A stretch of 12,708 nt of DNA from Ignavibacteriales bacterium (GCA_027347125.1 DAIERC010000491.1:1-12708); one strand, 5' to 3'; numbered from the stretch's first letter, positions 1-8,449 are shown. The notes: generated from the sequence alone by a model not told the origin. Numbers and translations: made by a program.

Positions 1-3000
1 AAATTTTTCTTTATCGCCCGGAAGAACATAAGCCGTAACAGCTATAATCGGAATGTTTTCATAGCCGGGCATTTTATGTATAATCTTCAGGGCATCAAGT
101 CCGTTATATTCTCCTTGCAGATTTATATCCATAACTATAAAATCGAAATGAAAATTATCCAGAAGAGGCAGAGCTTCTTCAAAACTAACTGCAAATTTAA
201 TATCTTTTAATTCTTTCATTTGAACTTTGAAAAGAATTTGAGAATCAACCTGATCTTCGATATAAAGACAGTTTAAAGATTTTAGCTCGATATTATTGCC
301 CGCCTTTTTAACATGTTTAACAGGCTCTTCCCTGGTTATTTCCTCCTCGATTATTTCTTCGGCAAATTCGGCCGGAATATCTTTTTGAGTTTCAGGCTCT
401 TCAAGATTTATAATTTCGTCAGCGGACTCTTCTTCAAGAAGAACGGTTTCTTCAGGCTCAATTGAATGAACCGGAATATCAGATTCGTTTACATGTCCTT
501 CTTCTTGAAGCGCCTCTGATAAATTTATAGGAAAAATAAACGCATAGTCCGTTTTATCATCCGACTGCTCGATAATATCAAACCGGCCGTTAAGCAAACC
601 AAGTAATGATTTTGTTAAACGATAAGTTAATTTGGAAATGCCGAAATCTTTAGAAAGTAAAATTTCTTCACTCTCAAATATCGCGGCAAAATTCTTTAAA
701 AAACTTTTTGAAACCGCGGAGTAATTATCTTTTATGGAAATCGCGAAAGAGTCGTCCTCATACTGGTAAGCTGAAAAATAAATTTTCTTTTCTTTGCTAA
801 TTTGAGTAGCAATTTTTACAAGCATACCTATTAAAGTTTGAAATTTCTGTTTGTCTGTTTCAAACTTTAACGACGATGAAATTTTTCCGTAAGCAAATTC
901 AATATCGCGCGTTCCCACAAGATCTTTGAAATCGTTATAAAGCTGATCTATCACTTGTGTTATTGCTATTTCTTCCGGGGTTATACGGTAATCCTTTTTT
1001 TCAATATTTGAATACTCAATAACCGAGTTCATAGTGTTCAAAAGCCTGTCACGGTTTTGATTAATAATATCGGTAGCTTCTTTTTGTTCGGGCGTAGGGC
1101 TGTCAAATCCTTCCGTAAGTTCCTGAACAAAACCGAGAATTACGTTTATCGGAGTTAAAATTTCGTGGAAGAGACTGGAAAGGAAATTAACATTATTTCC
1201 AACCGGAATATTTGCGTTTACCTGAACCGGTCTTTCTACAATTACCTCCTTAATAACTTCTTTTATTTCACCGGCGGATGGCTCAGAAGCGGTTTTTAAA
1301 ATTTTGCCTATCAAACTGAAAGATTCTATTTCATCTTTATAGTTTAAGACGGGAGAAGCAGTTAATTCGGTTTCAACAAAACTACCGTCATTTTTTTTTA
1401 ATGCCATCATCAAAGAAACCGGTTCTTTCATATGGCTTTGAAATATGGTTGAGTTTACTGTTCCGCGGTCTTCGTTTTTTACAAGCGCCGAAAAAGACAT
1501 GTTTTCAAGTTCGGCCTTCTGATAACCTAAATTTTTCAACACCGAATTATTTACATAAGTTATCAAACCCACGTTGTCGGTTAATAACAAAAGGTCGCCG
1601 GTATTTTCAAATGCGTTTCTAAATACCTGATTTTTTCTTTCAAGCTCAAGTTTATCGGTTACATCTTTTATAATATTGAAGTGAGCATTTTTATCTTTAT
1701 AATTAAAACTGATTTTGCTTATCTCCACAAAAACATATGAGCCGTCTTTCTTTTTATGTTTAAAAGGCCCGGTAAATTTTCCCTCTTTTGCCGAAACGCT
1801 TGAAGAATCCAGCAATGTCTGTATATCTTCGGGAGAGTAAAGATCCGTCAAATCCATTTGCAAAAATTCATCTTTCCTGAAGCCGTACAGTTGTAAGGCG
1901 GCGTCATTAACCTCAATGAACCTTAAATTTTCTGTATCGTAAATAAACATAGGTTCCGGGTTACTTTGGATTAGAATCTCAAACATTCTTCCTCTTTTTT
2001 TTATTAAGTTTTCAAAGTTGTTATCAATGTCAGGTTCCTCAACAAAAATTGAGAACCCTTCATAGTTATTATCCTTGCCAAGTATTTTATTAAGTAAGAC
2101 TACATATTTTGAAGGCTCATTCTTCCCTGATTTAAGTTGTTCGTCAAGCTCAAAATTTTCGAAACTTATTGATGAATCCAGGAATTGCTTAATTTTATCG
2201 GTTATCTTTAAAGGAAAAACTTTAGAGAAATAATATCCTCTTAAATCCACAATTTCATCCGAAAATAATTTACAAAATTCCTGGCTTCCATGCTTAATAA
2301 TTCCGTTTTTATCAATCACGGCCATTACCTTTGGCAACCCGTCTATTAAGTTGCTTTCCGGATTAATTGATAATTCTTTTCGATTTTCTTTTTTTATCCT
2401 CTCAATTTTTTGCCCGATTCCTATTATGGCTATTACATTATTGTCGGCATCGTTAAGCGGCACCTGCACTGTTTGATAACCGTCATCGATAGCCAAACCG
2501 GAAACCGGCACTCCTTCCATAATAATACAATTAACAGTATCCCGGATATATTTATCAACTGCTTTTGTAAATTCGATTAAGTAAGGTTGTAAAAAAGATT
2601 CTACCGGTTTGCCTTCAATCTGCGATAGTTTTAGCCCAAGCCCGGAGGCAAGTTTGTTGTTAACCAGAATATAATTGCCGTCTATATTTTTTATCCAGAA
2701 TAATTCGTCAAATTGATTAACAATCTTTAATATTCTTTCCCGTCCGATAAAAGTGAACGGGTAGAGCGATTTTATCTCGTCAATAATTTTTAGTATTTCC
2801 CGGTTTTTAATTACGGTTGTTATATCGGCAGATTTTATTTGAAGATTTGTAATGCCGTTTACTTCAATTTTATTGTCTTGCGGGTAAATTGAAATAAATA
2901 CTATAATTTCGTCGTCATCTTTAAATGTGCTTACAATAATTCTGGCGTTAAACTCCGTTCCGTTTTTAAGCGAGAAAAAGATGTTATCAGTTTTATTTGT

Positions 3001-3219
3001 TTTGTTCTCGTAAGAATATTCGATGAAATCATTAATAACCGTGTTGGTTTCGGTTGTAAGCGTTTCGAAAAAATTAATATCACCGGGGGTTAAAGAAAAT
3101 AAAGTTTTGGCATTGTTATTTACTGATAAAATATTTCCCTTGTTGTCCAAAACCAAAAACGGAAAATGAATTGTTTCATTCAACGTGTTGAATAGAGCGC
3201 TATTTATTTTACGAGCCAT
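1..3219 (-). CDS. Multi-PAS hybrid histidine kinase with C-terminal receiver, partial (3' end beyond window)
   Basis: The reading frame is open from an ATG at 3219 to the left edge (1073 codons seen, no stop). No transmembrane segment is visible, so it should be a cytoplasmic sensor. In order there are five PAS-like regions (about residues 17-120, 154-270, 294-393, 414-530 and 530-635), the fourth and fifth being the clearest. A HisKA helix follows with an intact H-box, SLFHEILTPINVILGF (His685, then Glu686). Next come a region in the place of HATPase_c (about 760-900), an acidic Glu/Pro-rich linker (about 900-973) and a receiver domain with acidic pair Glu988-Asp989, phospho-acceptor Asp1031 (VMDINLQG) and Thr1062 (AVTAY). 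The ATPase region lacks its usual boxes: Gly798 and Lys802 stand where the N-box asparagines belong, and DNYSA (from Asp831) replaces DxGxG. The gene starts 26 bp after the lipoprotein gene, so it is probably co-transcribed. The family call is firm; the signal sensed is unknown, and loss of kinase activity is inferred. Confidence 0.9.
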   Translation of the reverse strand, partial: MARKINSALFNTLNETIHFPFLVLDNKGNILSVNNNAKTLFSLTPGDINFFETLTTETNTVINDFIEYSYENKTNKTDNIFFSLKNGTEFNARIIVSTFKDDDEIIVFISIYPQDNKIEVNGITNLQIKSADITTVIKNREILKIIDEIKSLYPFTFIGRERILKIVNQFDELFWIKNIDGNYILVNNKLASGLGLKLSQIEGKPVESFLQPYLIEFTKAVDKYIRDTVNCIIMEGVPVSGLAIDDGYQTVQVPLNDADNNVIAIIGIGQKIERIKKENRKELSINPESNLIDGLPKVMAVIDKNGIIKHGSQEFCKLFSDEIVDLRGYYFSKVFPLKITDKIKQFLDSSISFENFELDEQLKSGKNEPSKYVVLLNKILGKDNNYEGFSIFVEEPDIDNNFENLIKKRGRMFEILIQSNPEPMFIYDTENLRFIEVNDAALQLYGFRKDEFLQMDLTDLYSPEDIQTLLDSSSVSAKEGKFTGPFKHKKKDGSYVFVEISKISFNYKDKNAHFNIIKDVTDKLELERKNQVFRNAFENTGDLLLLTDNVGLITYVNNSVLKNLGYQKAELENMSFSALVKNEDRGTVNSTIFQSHMKEPVSLMMALKKNDGSFVETELTASPVLNYKDEIESFSLIGKILKTASEPSAGEIKEVIKEVIVERPVQVNANIPVGNNVNFLSSLFHEILTPINVILGFVQELTEGFDSPTPEQKEATDIINQNRDRLLNTMNSVIEYSNIEKKDYRITPEEIAITQVIDQLYNDFKDLVGTRDIEFAYGKISSSLKFETDKQKFQTLIGMLVKIATQISKEKKIYFSAYQYEDDSFAISIKDNYSAVSKSFLKNFAAIFESEEILLSKDFGISKLTYRLTKSLLGLLNGRFDIIEQSDDKTDYAFIFPINLSEALQEEGHVNESDIPVHSIEPEETVLLEEESADEIINLEEPETQKDIPAEFAEEIIEEEITREEPVKHVKKAGNNIELKSLNCLYIEDQVDSQILFKVQMKELKDIKFAVSFEEALPLLDNFHFDFIVMDINLQGEYNGLDALKIIHKMPGYENIPIIAVTAYVLPGDKEKF

Positions 3220-3245
3220 ATTCTTTTTCCCGTTTTTTAAAAGAA

Positions 3246-4319
3246 TTACTGCTGAGATGGGGTAACAATCGATTCTTCGTTCGACCATGACGAATCGTTG
3301 CTTGATACTGCTTTAATTCTGTAAATGTATGTTTGATTTGGAACCAGTCCGTTTGCGCTATCCGTAAATGCAGTACTTCCCTTTACCACGGTTCCTATCT
3401 TTTCAAAACTTGACCATGGGTAACGTCTTTCAATTTTAAGATAATTTTCCTTCTGAATATTATTTACCCACGTAACCCGCACTACATTATAACTGCCGGC
3501 TACTAATTGCACATTAGTAGGCGGCGCAATTGAATGCGTTGCACCGGCACCGTAAGTATTTATCGTATCGCTAAAGGCATAGCCGTATTTATTTAAAGCC
3601 TTTACAGTGTAGTAATAAACCGTGGTATCAACATAGTTGTCGTCGTTAATGTTTGTTGAACCCGGCGCAGCCGATAAATAAAGAACGAAGTGGCCGTAAT
3701 AACCTACTTTTCTCCATATCTCAAAACCGGGAGAATATCTTTGGGTACTATCATTCCATGAAATATTCATTACACCGGAAGATACATGCAGCAAACTTAC
3801 TCCGTACGGTTTATAAGGAGGAGGTGTTACATCTTTAATTAAAACATTTTTTATAGTATCGCTAACCGTCCACAAACCGTCTTTATCATAATAAACCATA
3901 AAATAACTTATACGCTGCCCTATCATTGCTGAATCGACCGTTAAAGGGATGGTTGGCTGAGAGCCGTCACTATTTGGCGGGTTCCACTTGTTGATAACAC
4001 CGTTTACATAAAGTTCTATAAAGTTTATACCTACGTCTGTCTTAAGATTGTAGCTAATATTTGTGCCGTAAAAACCGATTGTATCATTTGCAACCGGATT
4101 GTTTATTGTTACCTTGATCCTATCATTTAAACTTAATTGAGACGACGGATTTGAGAATAGATCGGTGCATCCTAAAAGATATAAAGACAAGAACAAAAAA
4201 ATAACAGCAGCGAAAATATTTTTAACGGGAAGGATAAATTTATTTAGCGCACCGGAGGCGGCATAATTTCTTATGCCGGAATTATTGGAGAAGTGATATT
4301 TGTTTTTTTTTACCCACAT
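3246..4319 (-). CDS. Lipoprotein with an Ig-like and two fibronectin type III domains
   Basis: A hydrophobic stretch ends in a clear lipobox, LYLLGC, with the lipidated Cys at residue 51, so this is an exported lipoprotein. After it come an Ig-like beta region (about 63-163, with a 'NNPVANDTIG...ISY' pattern) and two FN3 modules (about 167-257 and 265-355) showing the usual PxxV, I/VxW and YYYxVKA / YIYRIKA strand motifs. No catalytic residues are apparent; binding or scaffolding in the envelope is inferred. The frame opens at a TTG at 4334 (362 aa), but the first ATG is at 4319 (357 aa). ATG is preferred, with a weak GAAG about 9 nt upstream. Both starts leave an unusually long n-region of over 30 residues before the signal helix. 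The gene lies about 90 bp after the deacetylase-like gene and 26 bp before the kinase, within the same run. It could be the outer-membrane anchor or a glycan-binding accessory of the EPS machine. Confidence 0.85.
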   Translation of the reverse strand: MWVKKNKYHFSNNSGIRNYAASGALNKFILPVKNIFAAVIFLFLSLYLLGCTDLFSNPSSQLSLNDRIKVTINNPVANDTIGFYGTNISYNLKTDVGINFIELYVNGVINKWNPPNSDGSQPTIPLTVDSAMIGQRISYFMVYYDKDGLWTVSDTIKNVLIKDVTPPPYKPYGVSLLHVSSGVMNISWNDSTQRYSPGFEIWRKVGYYGHFVLYLSAAPGSTNINDDNYVDTTVYYYTVKALNKYGYAFSDTINTYGAGATHSIAPPTNVQLVAGSYNVVRVTWVNNIQKENYLKIERRYPWSSFEKIGTVVKGSTAFTDSANGLVPNQTYIYRIKAVSSNDSSWSNEESIVTPSQQ

Positions 4320-4411
4320 TTTATTGAACTTCAAAGGTCGAATTTAGCTTATCCTTATGAATTGGCGAACTCCGCCGCTATTAACAAAGTTTTATTTTAG
4401 GTAATATTCTT

Positions 4412-6310
4412 TTACGCGTTAGGTTTATTGTAATCGAGATAATAAGTACGCGACTCGCCTGCTTCAAGATTATTTATGTATATATAGAGCACATGTTTTT
4501 GTTTATCATAATCAAACTTTGCCAGTTTCGTTCCGATAATTTCAGAAGTCATTTTTATATCACTGGCAGCCTGATTCATATCAAGTTGCACTACAAGTCC
4601 GTTTACCATTTGCGAACCCGGGTTAGAAACTACCAGCACAACCCTTGTATCGCCTCTTCTAGTAACCCTAACCTCAACATAGTTTCTTCTTGCCCACCAA
4701 TTTTCAATTTCGGAAGCGGTTGTAATCCAATAATTTTTCTTTTTCATATCAGCTATAACTTTTTTAACCACACCCACATTGGCAGGTTTGCACTGGTATT
4801 CCGGGTGCATCTTGAAAATATATAAACCGCCTTCAAAAAGTACACGGTCTACATCTTCCTGATAAGTATAGAATTGAAAATTTGGATCGGTCAAACCGAA
4901 ATCTCTAATCACTTCATAGTCGTCGCGTGCCGTTTTGGTCATGCCTACAATAAGGCTATCTCCTCTAATAATTGTTTTAGGAACAGACCTATCCGTTAAG
5001 GAATCGGTAAATACATATTTGTAACCGGCTCTAATTAATGCTTGCACGGTATTTTGATCGTAAAGCCCGTAGTAAGGCATGCACCCGATTACACTGGAAT
5101 TTGTAATAGATTCAAGTTCTTTTTTGGCGGAGGTTAATTTATCAAACTGTGTATTATAATCATTAAGAGTATTAACAGTATCGTTAACCGATGTTAAATA
5201 TCCTATATCTACCAATGAAGCAATATCGCCGTACGCCGCTAATGATTTCACCAAGTTTTTATTATTGTCAGCTACGCTAGGGTCCACAAAAAATGTTGCC
5301 GGAACTTTTTCATTCCGCAGTATAGGCAGCAAGTTATTTACATCGGTAACATCTTTAGAAAGTTCAGGCGAAATAACCGCTGCAGCGCTGTAACTGGAAG
5401 GCCAGTCTTTTACAAAAGCTATAGGCTGGTATGTTAGCCAATTCATGCTGTTGTTAAAAAGTCTATCAAAAAAGATATAATCTTCCTGTACGCCAATAAC
5501 CGAGTTGATTTCAAAACCCATCCAAACAAACCTGCCCGCGCCGTAAGTTCCGTATACTATGCCCGCACTTTTCTTAATCTGTTCTCTAGATAGGCCTTCT
5601 TGCAAACGGTAGTTATACCAGAAACTTGCCTGTATTGTTCTCGGGTCAAGCACTTCAACAGACATCGGCCTGTCCCATGTTGCAACTCTTAGCGGATAAC
5701 CGGCAGGAATATTTGCGGTAATAGGCAGCCCTCCGCGCAAAGTATGAATTTTTGTAAGTTCATCCCTCGAGATTTCTTTTGTAAATTTTAAACCGAAAAC
5801 TTCGGAAAAGAAATCCCAGCCTCTCCATTTTCCATCGCTAGAATAAGTAGCTGTACCGCTAGTGGCAAAAATGCTTCCTCCGCTATTAATATATTTTTTC
5901 AATTCCATAATCTCTTTATCGCTAAGAGATTTTGATCCCGGCAAGATAATCAGTTTATATTTGTATTGAAGCCCAAGTTCAATTGTGGAATCGGCAATAA
6001 CATCATAATTATATTTTGCAGAAGATAGGAATTTCTTCCAAGTATTTATATTGTCGCTTTCCCAGGTGCTGCCTTCGGGAAGCATGTTCTCTGTGTACTT
6101 AGAATATAGTATGGCTATGGTAGGTTTTTCGCCATACATCAAATTTTTTATAGTTTGTGTATTCGGCAAAAGTTCGGCCGCGTTAAATTTCCCAAAGACT
6201 CCTCTTAGAATGAAAAGGTAAATTAAAATAGAGCCAATAAGAAAAACCAGGCCGCTAAGAAGAATGAGACCTTGATTGATCCCGCCTCTTTTTTTTGCTG
6301 TTACCGCCAC
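4412..6310 (-). CDS. Membrane-anchored GATase-like and polysaccharide-deacetylase-fold protein
   Basis: This 632-residue protein starts at GTG 6310, with AGGAG 7 nt upstream deciding the start. One transmembrane helix (about 14-35) anchors it, with the bulk outside the inner membrane. Residues about 64-290 form a Rossmann/GATase-like region (LIILPGSKSL, then INSGGSIFATSG). Residues about 300-535 match the NodB polysaccharide deacetylase fold (LLPILRNEKVPATFFV, MPYYGLYDQNTVQALIRAGY, FKMHPEY), and 545-630 look like a beta-sandwich. The usual metal-ligand TFDDG motif reads VISPEL here, the HxxxH motif is not visible, and the RxPxG arginine is Cys410; only the late His502 remains. The layout resembles PelA without its N-terminal hydrolase, although PelA homology is only inferred. 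It overlaps the preceding Q/P-rich protein gene by 10 bp, implying translational coupling with the EPS synthase genes. It may remodel the glycan by unusual chemistry or simply bind it. Confidence 0.85.
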   Translation of the reverse strand: MAVTAKKRGGINQGLILLSGLVFLIGSILIYLFILRGVFGKFNAAELLPNTQTIKNLMYGEKPTIAILYSKYTENMLPEGSTWESDNINTWKKFLSSAKYNYDVIADSTIELGLQYKYKLIILPGSKSLSDKEIMELKKYINSGGSIFATSGTATYSSDGKWRGWDFFSEVFGLKFTKEISRDELTKIHTLRGGLPITANIPAGYPLRVATWDRPMSVEVLDPRTIQASFWYNYRLQEGLSREQIKKSAGIVYGTYGAGRFVWMGFEINSVIGVQEDYIFFDRLFNNSMNWLTYQPIAFVKDWPSSYSAAAVISPELSKDVTDVNNLLPILRNEKVPATFFVDPSVADNNKNLVKSLAAYGDIASLVDIGYLTSVNDTVNTLNDYNTQFDKLTSAKKELESITNSSVIGCMPYYGLYDQNTVQALIRAGYKYVFTDSLTDRSVPKTIIRGDSLIVGMTKTARDDYEVIRDFGLTDPNFQFYTYQEDVDRVLFEGGLYIFKMHPEYQCKPANVGVVKKVIADMKKKNYWITTASEIENWWARRNYVEVRVTRRGDTRVVLVVSNPGSQMVNGLVVQLDMNQAASDIKMTSEIIGTKLAKFDYDKQKHVLYIYINNLEAGESRTYYLDYNKPNA

Positions 6311-6837
6311 TTTAATGCTCCTGCATCTTTATCTTCTTTAGCCGGAACGTAGCCTTCGGCTGTGTATTTTAGAAATTTGGAATCCTTAAACTGTTTTTCT
6401 GCCTGTGTTTGATTTTTATAATTTTGCCCAGGCACAGTTCTTTGCACATAACCGGCTTCTGAATATTGAGCTCGTTGCTGAGAGGGAGCTTGTGCCTGTT
6501 GCTGCCTGTAAGAAGGATACGGCTGCGGTTGGGGAGAAAATCTAGGTTGTGCCGGAACCTGTTGTTCAATAATTATCGGCTGCCTCTGGAAAGCCGGAAT
6601 AGGCTGCTGCTCTATATAAATCGGCTGCTGAATAATTCTTTCCTGTTCAACAGGTCTTGCTGCTTGAGCTGCCGCAGGAGTAACCAATTCGGCTTTTACC
6701 TCAGAAGGCTGAGGTACTATTGCGGTTTGGCCTTTTCTTTCTCTAACTTTGTAGAGAATATATGCCCCGATAGCAAGCATAAACGTACTTATTGTTGCCA
6801 CCAGAATAATTGTTGATAGAATAGGAATCAGTTCCAT
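6301..6837 (-). CDS. Small single-pass membrane protein with a long Gln/Pro-rich tail
   Basis: I do not recognise a family. The 178-residue protein has one N-terminal transmembrane helix (about 5-29) followed at once by basic residues (KVRERK). By the positive-inside rule the tail should therefore be cytoplasmic. Residues 40-145 are rich in Gln, Pro and Ala and look disordered. A short internal duplication is seen: QQPIYIEQQPIP (70-81) and QRQPIIIEQQVP (84-95). EAGYVQ (127-132) and AEGYVP (160-165) form a second, weaker pair. The C-terminal 30 residues are charged and could be a binding motif. GAGAGG 6 nt before the ATG supports the start. It sits 29 bp after the GT2 synthase gene and overlaps the deacetylase-like gene by 10 bp, so its place in the EPS complex is well supported by position. 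It could be a small synthase partner or scaffold, analogous in role to PgaD, but no homology is claimed. Confidence 0.8.
   Translation of the reverse strand: MELIPILSTIILVATISTFMLAIGAYILYKVRERKGQTAIVPQPSEVKAELVTPAAAQAARPVEQERIIQQPIYIEQQPIPAFQRQPIIIEQQVPAQPRFSPQPQPYPSYRQQQAQAPSQQRAQYSEAGYVQRTVPGQNYKNQTQAEKQFKDSKFLKYTAEGYVPAKEDKDAGALKWR
6318..6322 (-). promoter_or_regulatory. Shine-Dalgarno AGGAG for the GTG-started deacetylase-like gene
   Basis: On the minus strand AGGAG lies 7 nt before the GTG at 6310, inside the end of the upstream gene. It is the best ribosome-binding site in the window and supports both the non-ATG start and coupling to the Q/P-rich protein gene. Confidence 0.75.
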
Positions 6838-6843
6838 ACAAAA

Positions 6844-6849
6844 CCTCTC
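6844..6849 (-). promoter_or_regulatory. Shine-Dalgarno GAGAGG for the Q/P-rich membrane protein
   Basis: GAGAGG lies 6 nt before the ATG at 6837 in the 29-bp spacer after the GT2 gene. It fixes the start of the small membrane protein. Confidence 0.65.
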
Positions 6850-6866
6850 AAATTAAATAATATAAA

Positions 6867-8270
6867 TTACGCTTTAGCAGTACCAACCCGCTCCAATTTT
6901 CCCCAGGTCATTTTTATTCCCAGGAATTCTTCTACGGTAGACATGGCTTTACAAATATCTATTATAAGGATAAAAAACATTCTATATATTAACGAGTAAC
7001 CGACCAGGCGAAACTCTTCTTTTTCGGCGGCCACGCAGTATAACGCGGTAACAAGATCCAATAGAGCCAAACCAGCCCACCAGAAAAAGATTAGTGAAGA
7101 AAAACCGAATGCTAACGCTGCAATTATAAAGAACAAATTAGCAGCAATATTCATTGCCGGCCAAATTAAGGCTTCGTAAAACATAGTCCAAAGTATAAAC
7201 GTATCGCCAAAATTAATGCTCGGGTTAACCATTAATTTTTTGTGTTTACGGATGGATTGGATAATTCCGCGTGTCCATCTGTATCTCTGTTTCAATAATT
7301 GCTGAAGCTTGGCCGGGGCTTCCGTAAACGAAATAGAATTAGGTTCGTAATAAATTTTCCAGCCGTTGGCTAATACTTTTAATGTTAAATCGGCATCTTC
7401 GGCAAAGGTATCGCTGGAATAATAACCAGCTTCTTCAATAGCTTTTTTTCTAAAGAAACCGATCGGGCCGGGAATTATATTTACAAGACGAATAAAGCTT
7501 TGCGCGCTACGTGCCATATTCAAGCCTTCGATATATTCAAGAGCCTGCAAATCGGTAAATAATTTTCCTCTGTTCAGAACCTTTACATTGCCGGCAACCG
7601 CGCCTATTTCCGGATTTGTAAAATGACGAACAGCCAGTTTAACCGAATCAGCAGAAAGTTGCGAATCGCCATCCATGCATAAGACAATTTCTGCTTTGGA
7701 TAATTTTATGCCTGCGTTAAGAGCTTTAGCTTTACCGCCGTTAGGCTTATTAATTAACGATACTTTTACATCGGAGTACTTCCCTTTTTGGTAACCTACA
7801 AGTGTCTCGGCAACTTGTTTGGTTCTGTCCGAAGAGCCGTCGTTAATTATAATAATTTCATAATTCGAATAATTCAATTCAAGAAGAGATTTTATAGAAT
7901 CGGCAACAACTTTTTCTTCATTATAAACAGGGACTAAAATAGACACAAACGGAAAGTAACCGCCTGTTGGCGCCGTATATGTATATTGATTAACATACAA
8001 GTATGCCAATACAAGAATAGCAAAGTATCTGAATAACAAAATAAATAAGAATATTACAAGAGCAACAATAGTAGCGTATTCGAGCAGAGACTTAACCGAC
8101 AATACAGTATACGGAAGTGTGTAAACAATAATAAGCACTAATAAAAGAGAAATTATACCGGTTGTAAAAATTCTGCGAAGGTATTTTCTTTCTTTTTCTT
8201 CTACTTTGTGTTCCGGCTCCGTGTTATTCAGAATAATTGAAGCTCTTTTTATTTCTTGATTTAATTTCAT
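6867..8270 (-). CDS. Processive family 2 glycosyltransferase, EPS synthase (PgaC/BcsA-like)
   Basis: This 467-residue inner-membrane enzyme should transfer sugars from a UDP-sugar to a growing chain and extrude it. Two hydrophobic segments (about 36-57 and 65-93) precede a GT2 domain with all catalytic signatures: VSILVPVYNEE (109-119), NDGSSD (Asp144, Asp148), DGD (Asp200, Asp202), FAEDAD (Asp292 as the likely base) and QRYRW (Gln328-Arg331-Trp332), the mark of processive synthases. Further membrane segments follow (about 357-385, 389-412 and 425-445). There is no PilZ domain and no BcsA-type C-terminal extension. Size and the phrase AEDADLTLKVLANGWKIYYE fit the PgaC/IcaA/hyaluronan synthase side of the family rather than cellulose synthase, but the product sugar cannot be read from sequence. 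No strong ribosome site is seen before the ATG. The gene follows the 427-bp gap and probably heads the downstream transcript. Confidence 0.92.
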   Translation of the reverse strand: MKLNQEIKRASIILNNTEPEHKVEEKERKYLRRIFTTGIISLLLVLIIVYTLPYTVLSVKSLLEYATIVALVIFLFILLFRYFAILVLAYLYVNQYTYTAPTGGYFPFVSILVPVYNEEKVVADSIKSLLELNYSNYEIIIINDGSSDRTKQVAETLVGYQKGKYSDVKVSLINKPNGGKAKALNAGIKLSKAEIVLCMDGDSQLSADSVKLAVRHFTNPEIGAVAGNVKVLNRGKLFTDLQALEYIEGLNMARSAQSFIRLVNIIPGPIGFFRKKAIEEAGYYSSDTFAEDADLTLKVLANGWKIYYEPNSISFTEAPAKLQQLLKQRYRWTRGIIQSIRKHKKLMVNPSINFGDTFILWTMFYEALIWPAMNIAANLFFIIAALAFGFSSLIFFWWAGLALLDLVTALYCVAAEKEEFRLVGYSLIYRMFFILIIDICKAMSTVEEFLGIKMTWGKLERVGTAKA

Positions 8271-8301
8271 TTGCCGAGATTCTTTTGTTTTTTATCCATT
8301 T

Positions 8302-8318
8302 GTCAATTATAATGCCAT
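8302..8318 (-). promoter_or_regulatory. Possible promoter for the GT2 synthase gene
   Basis: On the minus strand ATGGCATTATAATTGAC lies 32 nt before the synthase ATG. It can be read two ways. One is a sigma-54-like element: TGGC, 7 nt, then TTGA, one base off the expected TTGC. The other is a TATAAT -10 box (8311-8306) with only a poor -35 (TAATCA, 17 nt upstream). Neither is decisive, and Bacteroidota-type promoters often differ from both. Confidence 0.25.
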
Positions 8319-8449
8319 CTGTAAAGGCTGATTAGGTTAAAGAATCGGATAAATTATTTAATATAAGTGTAACAGTTTAGGATAAAATGTTTTACATGTA
8401 TCAATTTTAATCAACATTTGCCAATATGAATTCATACGATTTTACTTCT

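Noticed and set aside
1401..1622. 73-aa plus-strand ORF
   Set aside because: It lies wholly inside the PAS region of the minus-strand kinase and has no ribosome site or recognisable product.
4366..4378. GGCG/CGCC mini-hairpin between the deacetylase-like and lipoprotein genes
   Set aside because: Only 4 bp of stem with no T-run; too weak to call a terminator.
4493..4825. 110-aa plus-strand ORF
   Set aside because: Antisense shadow of the deacetylase-like gene, whose own frame has clear domains.
6466..6816. 116-aa Leu/Arg/Asn-rich plus-strand ORF
   Set aside because: Its composition is the mirror of the Q/P-rich codons on the other strand; an artefact of low-complexity coding DNA.
8425..8436. 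12-bp palindrome TATGAATTCATA as an operator
   Set aside because: A lone AT-rich palindrome with no second copy near a promoter; chance is a fair explanation.
8360..8437. 25-codon minus-strand ORF (starting MNSYWQML) in the gap
   Set aside because: No ribosome site, no plausible protein character, and random AT-rich DNA gives such frames easily.
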